Part shown: one piece after another, positions 39,524-48,126 of the stretch
How the letters are laid out: every line of letters starts with the position of its first letter
How positions within the stretch are numbered: position 1 is the stretch's first letter
Assembly: GCF_023715505.1 (NCBI RefSeq)
Contig: NZ_JAMBOH010000005.1
Coordinates: 124,001 to 188,000 of the forward strand
Source of the DNA: Neobacillus cucumis
Lineage (GTDB): Bacteria; Bacillota; Bacilli; Bacillales_B; DSM-18226
Direction of reading: 5' to 3'
DNA length: 64,000 bases
Position numbers and translations under genes: made by a program
The notes under the pieces: model-generated
What the model saw: only the letters and a program-made list of their open reading frames with translations
Told to the model about the DNA's origin: nothing
The model's database searches: none

Positions 39524-42500
39524 TTATGATTCAACTAGTTCTTTTGTTTCCTCCAAACGGACGGATACAAGTTTTGATACACCTGATTCCTGCATGGTTA
39601 CTCCATACAAGACATCGGCCTCTTCCATCGTACCTTTTCGGTGCGTAATGACAATAAATTGTGTTTCTTTACTATACTTTTTTAAATATTGGCTGAAGCG
39701 GTGAACATTGGCCTCATCCAAGGCTGCTTCCACCTCATCAAGAATACAGAATGGAACCGGACGGACTTTTAAAATCGAAAATAACAGGGCAATCGCCGTA
39801 AGTGCGCGTTCTCCCCCAGATAAGAGTCCAAGGTTCTGAAGTTTTTTTCCCGGCGGCTGAGCGACAATTTCTACTCCGGTATTTAAGAGATCCTCCGGTT
39901 CAGTTAAAACTAAATCAGCCCTTCCGCCGCCAAAAAGAGTTCGGAATGTCGGTTCAAAATGTTCACGAATCCCCTCAAAGGTTTGTTCGAAACGTCTCTT
40001 CATTTCTGAATCCATTTCATCAATAACCATATAAAGGGTATCTTTGGCTTCCTGCAAGTCCGTCTTTTGCTCGTTTAAGAATTCATAGCGTTCAGAAACG
40101 CGTTCGTATTCTTCAATCGCCCCGAGATTGACATTGCCTAACTCTTCTATCGCCAGCTTGATTAATTTAACCTTTTTTCTCGCTTCCTCGACAGGGATAG
40201 TTAATGGGTATTGTTCCTTCGCTCCATCAAATGAAAGGAGGTATTCTTCCCTTAGCTGAGCGAGCCGATTTTCTAGTTCCACATCCAAGCGGTTGATCTT
40301 TACCTCTTCATCCTTTAATACGACGATCATCCCTTTATGAAGCCGCTTCAACTCTTTTGCTTCTAATTCCAAATTTTCTAGTGAGTCTTGCATCAACAAG
40401 CGTTCTTGTCTTCTTTCCGTGATTAACTTTAAGGTTGCCTCTTTATCCTGTTGCTTTCTTTTGGCAGCTGCTACTAATTGTTCTTCACCTGAGGAACTAT
40501 TCGACATTTCCGAAGTTAAGAGGTTAAGATCTTCTGTAAAAATGAAATACTTTTGCTCACTCTCTTTTAAATCATCATTTAGCTGCGTCAAGCGTTCTTT
40601 TGCATGAGTAAACTGTTCATTCTTTGAGGCAAATACTACCTTCAATTCATTAATTTCATTCGTCAGTGTTTCTTTTGAGCTTAGATCACTTGTTTTTTGT
40701 TCTGTTAGTATCGAAATTTGGGCATCTAACTCGGCAATCGTTAGCTTATAAGACTCAAATGCCTCCGCTAACTCCATTTTTCTTTTTAAGAGTGATTCCC
40801 TCTCTTCAGTCAACTGCCCTTTTTCAAGGTCATAAAGGGCTAAGCGGTCATTAAGGTTCTTCTCCTGCAGCTCGGACTCACGAAGGTCCCCCTTAACAGA
40901 TTGCTCCGTTAAGCGTAATGACTCCCCATCTTGCCGGATTTCATCCACTTGCTTTTCAACTTGTTGAACTTTTGCTTTTAACCCCTTAACGGCAGTTTCC
41001 AAGCCTGCTGTTTTTTCTTCCATTATGCTGAGCTTGTCTTTTAAAGTTTCAAGCTCCCCTTTTCTCGTTAACAGAGACGTTGATTTTTGCTTAACCGCTC
41101 CACCGGTCATCGAACCGCCAGGATTCACGATATCGCCATCTAATGTGACCATTCTGGCGCGGTATTGCAGTATTTTTGCTAATTCATTCGCTCCTTTTAA
41201 GTCCCTCGTTATGATGACATTTCCAAGCAGATTATTCATAACCTCAGAATACTTTGGATCAAATTTAACAAGACTTACAGCCGGTCCAATCAAGGAAGGA
41301 TGGTTTTGAATGGAATAAAGCTGTGTAGATGATAAAGGCCGCCCTTTAATAACACTTAACGGTAAAAATGTAGCCCGTCCATATGAATTTTGTTTCAAAT
41401 ATGCAATGGCCGTCCGGGCATTCTGCTCAGTATCCACCACAATATGTTGAAGTGCGCCGCCAAGGGCTGTTTCTATAGCTGTTTCATAATCCTTTGGAAC
41501 AGTTACAAGCTCAGCTACCGCTCCTTGAATTCCCTTTAACTTTTGGTCCCGAGCCTTTAAAACCTCTTTTACACCTTGAAAAAAACCTGCAAAGTCTTCT
41601 TCCATCTCTTCGAGCATATCTTTTCTAGACTTTGCCTGCTGGAGCAGCTGATAGGCTTGATACAATGTTTTTTCTTGTTTATCGTAATTATTCTTAACAT
41701 TTTCAAGCTCGCGCTGTCCCTCACGATATGCTACCAACTGACTTGCTAATTTCTTTTGTACTTTTTCTAAGGAAGTAAGAATTTCCCGCTTTTTGCTTTG
41801 AGCGGTAAGACGCTCTTCGAGATATTTTTCATTTTCAGCATCAAGACGGGCACCTCTGCGTTCTTGCTGCTCCAATTGCTGATCAATATATTTTATTTCA
41901 TTTTTTGCACTGGCTTGATCATTTAATAAATCGATATATTCGCTTTTTAGCGCTTCAATTTTTTCTTCGATATTCTCGGAAAATAGAGGCAGCTTCTCTT
42001 GCCGCTCTTTTAGTTCGAATTGCAGTTTTTCAACAATAGTTCTTAGTTCCTCTACGGCAACAGCCTGTAATTCCCTATTTTTCTTTAACTGACTAATACG
42101 ATCTGTTAGCTCTAAAATATTACCTTTTAACTGTTCCTTATTTTGTGCAGCATTCTTTTTCCGTTCCTTGAGGACTTCTTTCCTGCCCTCAAGTTTTTCA
42201 AGTTCTTCACTGGCATGTAACAGTACATTCTGCAAGTCAGTGATTGACTCATCCATTGCAGTCATTTTGTCCCTTGTTTCAACAATTGCCGCTTCCTTGA
42301 CCTGTAATTCCGAGGAAAGCTTTAGTTCTTCCTGTTGGTGCACCTCTAACTGTTTGGAAAGTTGTTCCCAATTTTGGTGAAGGTCTTCGATTTCATAGAC
42401 CGTTAACGCCACCTCAATCTTTTCAAGCTCTTCTTTTTTCTCTAAAAAGTCTTTTGCCATTGATGCTTGAATTTTTAGCGGCTCAACTTGTCCTTCAAGC

Positions 42501-43090
42501 TCATGGAGGATATCATTTACACGATTTAAATTATCCTGTGTTTCAAACAGTTTGACTTCTGCCTTTTTCTTGCGGTTCTTATATTTTAAGACTCCTGCAG
42601 CTTCTTCAAAGATGGTCCGGCGATCCTCTGCCTTGCTATTTAAAATTTCCTCTACTTTTCCTTGGCTGATAATTGAAAAAGCCTCACGGCCAAGACCGGA
42701 ATCCATAAATAAATCAATAATATCTTTGAGGCGGCATGACTGTTTATTTATGAAGAAGTCACTATCACCAGAGCGTGAAACCCTTCTAGTCACACTTACC
42801 TCATTAAAATCAATCCCTAATCCTTGATCGGTATTGTCTAATGTCAATGTCACTTCTGCAAAATTAAGGGCTTTTCTAGAATCGCTTCCAGCAAAAATAA
42901 TATCTTCCATCTTGCTGCCTCTTAAAGACTTAGCTGATTGTTCCCCTAATACCCAGCGAATGGCATCGGTAATATTACTTTTGCCGCTCCCATTAGGACC
43001 AACTACGGCTGTTACTCCAGGAACAAAATCAACTTCAATGCGTTCAGCAAAAGATTTAAAGCCAATAATGTCCAACCGTTTTAAAAACAT
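39524..43090 (-). CDS. smc: chromosome segregation protein SMC
   Basis: SMC forms the condensin-like complex with ScpA and ScpB that compacts and separates chromosomes. The 1188-residue protein has Walker A GPNGSGKS (31-38) at the N terminus, two long coiled coils flanking a hinge (roughly 500-660, with GGSMTGG at its end), and a C-terminal LLSGGERALTAIALLF signature and Walker B FCILDEVEAALD. The ATG at 43090 follows AGGGAGGATAACG; the 17-residue upstream extension overlaps the rnc end and is rejected. Confidence 0.98.
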   Translation of the reverse strand: MFLKRLDIIGFKSFAERIEVDFVPGVTAVVGPNGSGKSNITDAIRWVLGEQSAKSLRGSKMEDIIFAGSDSRKALNFAEVTLTLDNTDQGLGIDFNEVSVTRRVSRSGDSDFFINKQSCRLKDIIDLFMDSGLGREAFSIISQGKVEEILNSKAEDRRTIFEEAAGVLKYKNRKKKAEVKLFETQDNLNRVNDILHELEGQVEPLKIQASMAKDFLEKKEELEKIEVALTVYEIEDLHQNWEQLSKQLEVHQQEELKLSSELQVKEAAIVETRDKMTAMDESITDLQNVLLHASEELEKLEGRKEVLKERKKNAAQNKEQLKGNILELTDRISQLKKNRELQAVAVEELRTIVEKLQFELKERQEKLPLFSENIEEKIEALKSEYIDLLNDQASAKNEIKYIDQQLEQQERRGARLDAENEKYLEERLTAQSKKREILTSLEKVQKKLASQLVAYREGQRELENVKNNYDKQEKTLYQAYQLLQQAKSRKDMLEEMEEDFAGFFQGVKEVLKARDQKLKGIQGAVAELVTVPKDYETAIETALGGALQHIVVDTEQNARTAIAYLKQNSYGRATFLPLSVIKGRPLSSTQLYSIQNHPSLIGPAVSLVKFDPKYSEVMNNLLGNVIITRDLKGANELAKILQYRARMVTLDGDIVNPGGSMTGGAVKQKSTSLLTRKGELETLKDKLSIMEEKTAGLETAVKGLKAKVQQVEKQVDEIRQDGESLRLTEQSVKGDLRESELQEKNLNDRLALYDLEKGQLTEERESLLKRKMELAEAFESYKLTIAELDAQISILTEQKTSDLSSKETLTNEINELKVVFASKNEQFTHAKERLTQLNDDLKESEQKYFIFTEDLNLLTSEMSNSSSGEEQLVAAAKRKQQDKEATLKLITERRQERLLMQDSLENLELEAKELKRLHKGMIVVLKDEEVKINRLDVELENRLAQLREEYLLSFDGAKEQYPLTIPVEEARKKVKLIKLAIEELGNVNLGAIEEYERVSERYEFLNEQKTDLQEAKDTLYMVIDEMDSEMKRRFEQTFEGIREHFEPTFRTLFGGGRADLVLTEPEDLLNTGVEIVAQPPGKKLQNLGLLSGGERALTAIALLFSILKVRPVPFCILDEVEAALDEANVHRFSQYLKKYSKETQFIVITHRKGTMEEADVLYGVTMQESGVSKLVSVRLEETKELVES

Positions 43091-43143
43091 TTCGTTATCC
43101 TCCCTATGCTGCACGGGGATTTCTCCTGCCAACATTGTCATTT

Positions 43144-43881
43144 CTAAGTTGTTTTTGTTTTTAATACTTTAAGAGCCATTTCAGCCGCATGCTGTTCTGC
43201 TTCTTTCTTGGATTTACCTGATCCCACACCAAGTTCTGCCCCATTAAGGGATACTCGCGATACAAATTCCTTATTATGGGCAGGTCCTTTTTCCTGCAGA
43301 ACGCGATATTCAATAATTCCAGCTCCATCACGCTGAACGAGCTCTTGTAACTGACTTTTAAAATCCATCACATGAGAAAAAGCACCAGCATTTATTTTAG
43401 GAAAAACTACTCTCTCAAGAAATTCGACGACTTTGTCAATTCCTTGATCCAAATATAACGCACCAATGAAGGCTTCAAACACGTCAGCAAGCAGTGCTGG
43501 GCGTTCCCTGCCGCCAGTCATCTCTTCCCCTTTACCAAGCAAAATGTATTTACCAAATTCCAGGTCATTTGCAAAGGCTACCAGTGAAGGTTCACAAACG
43601 ATCGCAGCACGTAGTTTCGTTAATTCTCCTTCAGTCATCGTAGGGTATTTATTAAAAAGGAATTTCGAAACCGTTAATTCGAGGACAGCGTCTCCTAAAA
43701 ATTCAAGCCTTTCATTATCTTCAAATGGCTTTCTGCGATGCTCATTCACATAGGATGAATGAGTAAATGCTTGTTTTAATAACTTTTCGTTTTCAATCGT
43801 CACACCGATTGAAGTTTGAAAATCTTTAAATTGATTTTCTTTTGCGCGATTTGCTTCAATTTCTTTACCGTTCTTGCGCAT
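43144..43881 (-). CDS. rnc: ribonuclease III
   Basis: RNase III cleaves double-stranded RNA, including the pre-rRNA stems. The 245-residue protein has the catalytic motif [14 protein letters not shown] and [15 protein letters not shown], and a C-terminal dsRNA-binding domain (about 170-243) ending [19 protein letters not shown] at 43881 follows AGGTGG; a GTG at 43893 is the alternative. It precedes smc by about 50 nt. Confidence 0.97.
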   Translation of the reverse strand: MRKNGKEIEANRAKENQFKDFQTSIGVTIENEKLLKQAFTHSSYVNEHRRKPFEDNERLEFLGDAVLELTVSKFLFNKYPTMTEGELTKLRAAIVCEPSLVAFANDLEFGKYILLGKGEEMTGGRERPALLADVFEAFIGALYLDQGIDKVVEFLERVVFPKINAGAFSHVMDFKSQLQELVQRDGAGIIEYRVLQEKGPAHNKEFVSRVSLNGAELGVGSGKSKKEAEQHAAEMALKVLKTKTT

Positions 43882-43956
43882 GAATTTCTCCACCTTGCAT
43901 CAAATTTACAATCTACTTAATAAGAGTTTAAAAAAGATTTTATGAAAACGCAAAGA

Positions 43957-43981
43957 AACTTGGCAGATAGTTTGCCAAGTT
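43957..43981 (-). terminator. hairpin upstream of rnc
   Basis: AACTTGGCA (43957-43965) and TGCCAAGTT (43973-43981) form a perfect 9-bp stem, followed on the minus strand by TCTTTGCGTTTTC. It may back up the acpP terminator. Confidence 0.45.
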
Positions 43982-43995
43982 CTATCATACAGTAA

Positions 43996-44116
43996 GAAAA
44001 GCAAAGGCGCCATGCCCAGGGGCGCAAGGCAAAAACCAGCCGCCCGAAGGTTGCTCTTTAACCTTCTCGGGCGGCTTAGCTTAGACCAAAGAGCCCCTTG
44101 GCGCCGTCGCTAGACA
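43996..44116 (+). repeat. interspersed hairpin repeat between acpP and rnc
   Basis: The left end is GAAAAGCAAAGGCGCC and the right end CTTGGCGCCGTCGCTAGACA. The main hairpin pairs GCCGCCCG (44039-44046) with CGGGCGGC (44068-44075) and AAGGTT with AACCTT around GCTCTTT. This third arm sequence is different from those at 7899 and 18424 but again fully paired. Confidence 0.85.
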
Positions 44117-44120
44117 CAAT

Positions 44121-44146
44121 AAAGCTCCGTTTGAAAACGGAGCTTT
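44121..44146 (-). terminator. intrinsic terminator after acpP
   Basis: AAAGCTCCGTTT (44121-44132) faces AAACGGAGCTTT (44135-44146), a 12-nt perfect inverted repeat. On the minus strand the stem ends in TTTATTG. It closes the fap operon. Confidence 0.75.
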
Positions 44147-44164
44147 TGAATAAATCTAACGGGA

Positions 44165-44398
44165 TTATTTACTGCTATTTATGTAATTAACAGCATCACC
44201 AACCGTACTGATTTTTTCAGCATCATCGTCAGAAATTTCCATATCGAACTCATCTTCTAATTCCATTACTAGTTCAACTACATCAAGGGAATCAGCACCA
44301 AGATCATCTTTAAATGAAGCTTCAAGCTTAACTTGAGACTCATCAACACCTAAGCGGTCTACGATGATTTTTGTAACACGTTCTAATACCTCTGCCAT
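44165..44398 (-). CDS. acpP: acyl carrier protein
   Basis: ACP carries the growing acyl chain on a 4'-phosphopantetheine arm. The 77-residue acidic protein has [15 protein letters not shown] with Ser37 as the attachment site. The ATG follows GGGGAGGTG. It follows fabG, but a repeat copy and a -10-like TATAAT lie between, so acpP probably also has its own promoter, as in B. subtilis. Confidence 0.98.
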   Translation of the reverse strand: MAEVLERVTKIIVDRLGVDESQVKLEASFKDDLGADSLDVVELVMELEDEFDMEISDDDAEKISTVGDAVNYINSSK

Positions 44399-44421
44399 GC
44401 TTGTTCACCTCCCCTCAAGCT

Positions 44422-44427
44422 ATTATA
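44422..44427 (-). promoter_or_regulatory. -10 box candidate for acpP
   Basis: A consensus TATAAT lies on the minus strand about 24 nt upstream of the acpP ATG. No good -35 box is seen at 16-18 nt, so this is tentative. Confidence 0.4.
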
Positions 44428-44484
44428 GAGTATTTCCACAAAATAATACATAATCTTTTATAAGAAATTTTTTACCTTGAGAAT

Positions 44485-44668
44485 TGTTCGGCTGCAGTGC
44501 CCAGCGACTAGTATACTTCGCCCATCTCCCTACGATAAATCAACACGAAAAATCTGTCGCTCTTCGTGTTGTCTGGCTACAGCGACTAGAGGTTCGGGGT
44601 CATAAGCCAATCCGTCAAGAAGGCTCGTCTTATGCCTGTCGCCTCTGGGCAAGACGCTTCCGCTTTTC
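44485..44668 (-). repeat. interspersed hairpin repeat, long copy between fabG and acpP
   Basis: On the minus strand the copy begins GAAAAGCGGAAGCG directly after the fabG TAG stop and ends with GCACTGCAGCCGAACA. The CATAAG/CTTATG stem (44601-44606 and 44629-44634) is present but the upper hairpin is shortened. A CAACACGAA/TTCGTGTTG stem lies in the second half. It is in the middle of the fap operon and would be transcribed. Confidence 0.8.
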
Positions 44669-45412
44669 CTACATAACCATTCCGCCATTAACGTGCAGCG
44701 TCTGGCCGGTGATATAGGATGAATCATCTGATGCGATAAAGGCGGTAATTTTTGCGATATCCTTTGGTTCGCCTAACCGAGCGAGAGGAATTTGCTTTAA
44801 CATTTCTGCCTTTACTTCTTCAGATAATTGGTCTGTCATATCGGTGGTAATAAACCCAGGAGCAATCGCGTTTACAGTAATATTACGTGATGCCAGTTCT
44901 TTAGCAGTTGTTTTCGTTAAGCCGATAACACCAGCTTTTGCGGCCACATAGTTGGCCTGACCTGGATTTCCACTTACACCGACAACAGAAGCAATATTAA
45001 TGATACGACCAACACGCTGCTTCATCATTTGTCTAGTTACGGCTTTTGTACAGAGGAACACACCTTTTAGATTGGTGTTGATGACATCATCCCATTCCTC
45101 TTCCTTCATCCTCATTAACAGATTATCTCGGGTAATCCCAGCATTATTAACGAGAATGTCTAGTCTTCCAAAACGGTCTACTGTCTCTTTCACCATTTCT
45201 GACACGGCTTCTGTATCGGCTACATTACATTTTACCGCAAAGGCATCTCGGCCAAGGGCCTTAATTTCATCGACTACCTCATTTGCTTTTGCTTCACTGC
45301 CTGCAAAATTGACGGCCACATTGGCACCTTGTCTTGCCAGTTCCAAAGCAATTTCTCTGCCGATCCCCCGGGATGCTCCTGTTACAAGAGCAAATTTCCC
45401 TGCTAAAGTCAT
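44669..45412 (-). CDS. fabG: 3-oxoacyl-[acyl-carrier-protein] reductase
   Basis: FabG reduces 3-oxoacyl-ACP with NADPH in each fatty acid elongation cycle. The 247-residue short-chain dehydrogenase has [12 protein letters not shown], the NNAGITRD motif and the catalytic NYVAAKAG. It overlaps fabD by 4 nt, giving translational coupling. Its TAG stop is joined directly to a repeat copy. Confidence 0.98.
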   Translation of the reverse strand: MTLAGKFALVTGASRGIGREIALELARQGANVAVNFAGSEAKANEVVDEIKALGRDAFAVKCNVADTEAVSEMVKETVDRFGRLDILVNNAGITRDNLLMRMKEEEWDDVINTNLKGVFLCTKAVTRQMMKQRVGRIINIASVVGVSGNPGQANYVAAKAGVIGLTKTTAKELASRNITVNAIAPGFITTDMTDQLSEEVKAEMLKQIPLARLGEPKDIAKITAFIASDDSSYITGQTLHVNGGMVM

Positions 45413-46356
45413 AGTTTTTCCTCCTTTAAAGCGTCCAACACGGTTTGAGCACTCGTTTCATCAGATACCGAATATGTTTTGACTGTCTTGTCAATTTTTT
45501 TGATTAAGCCAGAAAGAACCTTCCCAGGTCCAATCTCAATAAATGTATCAACCCCAAGACTGATCATCTTTTCAACGGAGTCTTCCCATAATACCGGGGA
45601 GTATAGTTGCTCAATTAACTTATCTTTGATATCTAAACTGGCACTAATCGGTTCGGCCGTAACGTTTGCGATTACAGGGATTTCGGCATTCTTCATTTCA
45701 AGACCATCTAACACTTCACGCAATTGATTAGCTGCCGGTTTCATTAAGGTAGAATGGAAAGGTCCGCTTACTTCTAAAGGAAGAACACGTTTTGCCCCTG
45801 CTTCTTTCGCTTTCACACCTGCAGCCTCTACACCTTCCCTTGATCCAGAAATAACAATCTGGCCGGGACAGTTTAAGTTGGCTAATGAAACTGGCATACC
45901 AGTTGCGCATACTTCTTCTGTTACCTTTTGAAGCGCATCCCGATCCAACCCAAGAACAGCGGCCATGGAACCCTCACCATTTGGTACCGCATGTTCCATA
46001 AACTCTCCTCGCTTGCGGACGACGTACACTCCATCTTCAAAAGAAAGCACCCCGGCAGAAACTAAAGCTGTATATTCTCCTAAGCTGTGACCGGCAACAA
46101 AATCAGCCTTTACCCCGGATTGTTGAAAGAAGTCTAAGATGGCGATACTGGTTGTAAGCAATGCTGGCTGAGTATTGTACGTCAAAGTCAACTCTTCCTT
46201 TGGACCTTCAAAGATTAGATTACTTAAAGGAACGTTCAATCTTTGATCAGCTTTTGAAAAATACTCCATGATTTCCGGATGTTTTTCCGCTAACTCTTTC
46301 CCCATTCCTACTGTTTGTGAACCTTGTCCAGGAAAAACAAAGGCTAGTTTACTCAT
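45409..46356 (-). CDS. fabD: malonyl CoA-acyl carrier protein transacylase
   Basis: FabD moves malonyl from CoA to ACP. The 315-residue protein starts [20 protein letters not shown] and has the active-site GHSLGEY with Ser91, and ending [13 protein letters not shown]. It overlaps fabG at its 3' end. It is the third gene of the FapR-controlled operon. Confidence 0.98.
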   Translation of the reverse strand: MSKLAFVFPGQGSQTVGMGKELAEKHPEIMEYFSKADQRLNVPLSNLIFEGPKEELTLTYNTQPALLTTSIAILDFFQQSGVKADFVAGHSLGEYTALVSAGVLSFEDGVYVVRKRGEFMEHAVPNGEGSMAAVLGLDRDALQKVTEEVCATGMPVSLANLNCPGQIVISGSREGVEAAGVKAKEAGAKRVLPLEVSGPFHSTLMKPAANQLREVLDGLEMKNAEIPVIANVTAEPISASLDIKDKLIEQLYSPVLWEDSVEKMISLGVDTFIEIGPGKVLSGLIKKIDKTVKTYSVSDETSAQTVLDALKEEKL

Positions 46357-46366
46357 TTTAACACCT

Positions 46367-47371
46367 CTATTGTTCTAATTTAACAGAATCAGATTCTGCT
46401 ACTGCTTTTTGAATTAATTGGACTACATTGTTTCCCGCCATTTCCCTTGTCTGTCTGATTGCGCTAAAGATCGCTTGGGCATTGGATGAGCCATGGGCCT
46501 TGATAACAGGTGCCTTTAAACCGAATAGGGCAGCACCGCCATACTCTGAATAGTCCATTGTATTTTTTAGCGCCATTAGGTTTGGCTTGAGGACTGCTGC
46601 TGCTAGTTTGCTTGTAAAGCTGCTCATCAATGCTGTTTTAAGCATTTTAAACATCGATAGTGCGGTGCCTTCAAGTGTTTTCAACACCATATTACCGGTG
46701 AACCCATCGGTTACCACGACGTCTGCAACACCGTCAAGTAAATCACGTGCCTCGACATTGCCGACAAAATTCAAATGCGTATTTTTTAATAAGGTAAAGG
46801 TATTTTTTGTGAGCTCATTACCTTTCTTTTCTTCCGTTCCGATATTTAAGAGCCCTACTCTCGGCCGTTCAATACCTCTAACCATTTCACTGTAAATCGA
46901 ACCCATGATGGCATTTTGAACTAAATGTTCTGGTTTGGCATCGGCATTTGCACCAACATCTAGCAAAAGAAAGCCTTCTCCTCCAATGGTTGGCAATGTA
47001 GGTGCAAGGGCTGGTCTGTCAATCCCTTCAATTCGCCCTACAACAAATAGACCGGCTGCCATTAATGCACCCGTATTCCCTGCAGAGATGCAGGCGTCAG
47101 CTAACCCATCGGCAACTTGTTTAGCGGTTAATACCATGGAAGAATCCTTTTTTCGGCGAACCGCTCTTACTGGTTCATCCGTTCCAAGTATTATTTCAGT
47201 TGTATGTAAACAAGAAATTCTCTCGTGATTTGTTAGTGTTTCTTTGATTTTGTTTTGGTCCCCAACAAGGGTAATATGTATATCCGAAAAGGCCTGAACA
47301 GCCTTCATTGCACCTAAAACAATTTCTTTTGGGGCATGATCTCCGCCCATGGCATCGATTGCTATTTTCAT
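46367..47371 (-). CDS. plsX: phosphate acyltransferase PlsX
   Basis: PlsX makes acyl-phosphate from acyl-ACP, the acyl donor for PlsY in phosphatidic acid synthesis. The 334-residue protein starts [18 protein letters not shown] and includes [12 protein letters not shown] and [13 protein letters not shown]. The ATG at 47371 follows GGGGATGAG; the upstream extension runs into fapR. It is the second gene of the fap operon. Confidence 0.97.
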   Translation of the reverse strand: MKIAIDAMGGDHAPKEIVLGAMKAVQAFSDIHITLVGDQNKIKETLTNHERISCLHTTEIILGTDEPVRAVRRKKDSSMVLTAKQVADGLADACISAGNTGALMAAGLFVVGRIEGIDRPALAPTLPTIGGEGFLLLDVGANADAKPEHLVQNAIMGSIYSEMVRGIERPRVGLLNIGTEEKKGNELTKNTFTLLKNTHLNFVGNVEARDLLDGVADVVVTDGFTGNMVLKTLEGTALSMFKMLKTALMSSFTSKLAAAVLKPNLMALKNTMDYSEYGGAALFGLKAPVIKAHGSSNAQAIFSAIRQTREMAGNNVVQLIQKAVAESDSVKLEQ

Positions 47372-47384
47372 GTGTCTCATCCCC

Positions 47385-47948
47385 TTAATTATTTTTCGAA
47401 CGGTACATTTCAAATTCTCCGGTAAAAACCAATTCGTTATTCACAAAACTATCTACTTCCACAAACGTTCTCCCCGTATCCTCTATCTTGGTTACCTTTG
47501 CTTTGGCAATTACCCGTTCATTTAGATTTACAGAACGTTTAAATTGAATATTCGCTTTGGCCGTTAAGGCCAATTCGTCGTTAATGACAGCAACAGCAAG
47601 AGAATTCGCCTGAGCAAAAACGTGATGTCCGCGCGCAATATTATTGCGCTTGAACACATGTTCTTTTTTTACATCAAAAATAGAAATGGCGTTATGGTCT
47701 AGTTCCATATGTATAATTTCACCAATTACTTCTTCTAATGGTAAGGAACGGACTTCATCATCAAACCGTTTCTCGGCAACGTTTTTAATTCGTTCACGCA
47801 GTTCCGGAATGGATAACTCTAACCGATCAAGACGGATCGTTTGAACACTCACTTGAAATTTTTCAGCTAAATCCTCATCTGTAATAAAAGGATTTTCTTT
47901 AATGGTTGTAGTTAATAATTGTTGGCGTTCTTTTTTGCTTCTTCTCAT
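47385..47948 (-). CDS. fapR: fatty acid and phospholipid biosynthesis repressor FapR
   Basis: FapR represses lipid synthesis genes and is released by malonyl-CoA. The 187-residue protein has an N-terminal helix-turn-helix ([33 protein letters not shown]) and a C-terminal hotdog domain that binds the effector. It leads the operon with plsX, fabD and fabG. A palindromic FapR operator overlaps its own promoter, so it is self-controlled as in B. subtilis. Confidence 0.98.
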   Translation of the reverse strand: MRRSKKERQQLLTTTIKENPFITDEDLAEKFQVSVQTIRLDRLELSIPELRERIKNVAEKRFDDEVRSLPLEEVIGEIIHMELDHNAISIFDVKKEHVFKRNNIARGHHVFAQANSLAVAVINDELALTAKANIQFKRSVNLNERVIAKAKVTKIEDTGRTFVEVDSFVNNELVFTGEFEMYRSKNN

Positions 47949-47972
47949 GATTTTTTCACACCGTCCGAGCTC

Positions 47973-47991
47973 TTATGACTAGGTACTATGA
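47973..47991. promoter_or_regulatory. FapR operator
   Basis: TTATGACTAGGTACTATGA is an imperfect palindrome around the FapR core (TAGTACCTAGTC on the minus strand). It starts 3 nt after the -10 box of the fapR promoter and so covers the transcription start, where bound FapR would block polymerase. Confidence 0.8.
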
Positions 47992-47993
47992 GT

Positions 47994-48022
47994 AGTATAA
48001 AATTTAAAAAGACAGATTGCAA
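47994..48022 (-). promoter_or_regulatory. sigma-A promoter for the fap operon
   Basis: TTGCAA (48017-48022), a 17-nt spacer and TATACT (47994-47999) on the minus strand, with the FapR operator immediately downstream. Confidence 0.85.
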
Positions 48023-48046
48023 GATTAAATTTAAAAGAATTACGGA

Positions 48047-48089
48047 AGTGCCCGGTTTACGTCAGGTGAAATACGAGTTGCCGGGCACT
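48047..48089. repeat. perfect 9-bp inverted repeat between recG and fapR
   Basis: AGTGCCCGG (48047-48055) and CCGGGCACT (48081-48089) are perfectly complementary, with a 25-nt loop. On the minus strand it follows recG, and a weak T-rich tract comes later. It may be a terminator or a separate palindromic repeat. Confidence 0.6.
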
Positions 48090-48126
48090 GAATAGACGGA
48101 TTGAAAGTGATGGGGATTTTTACTAT

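Noticed and set aside
45000..45482. 160-residue plus-strand frame across fabG and fabD
   Set aside because: It is antisense to two certain genes, with the composition expected of a shadow frame.
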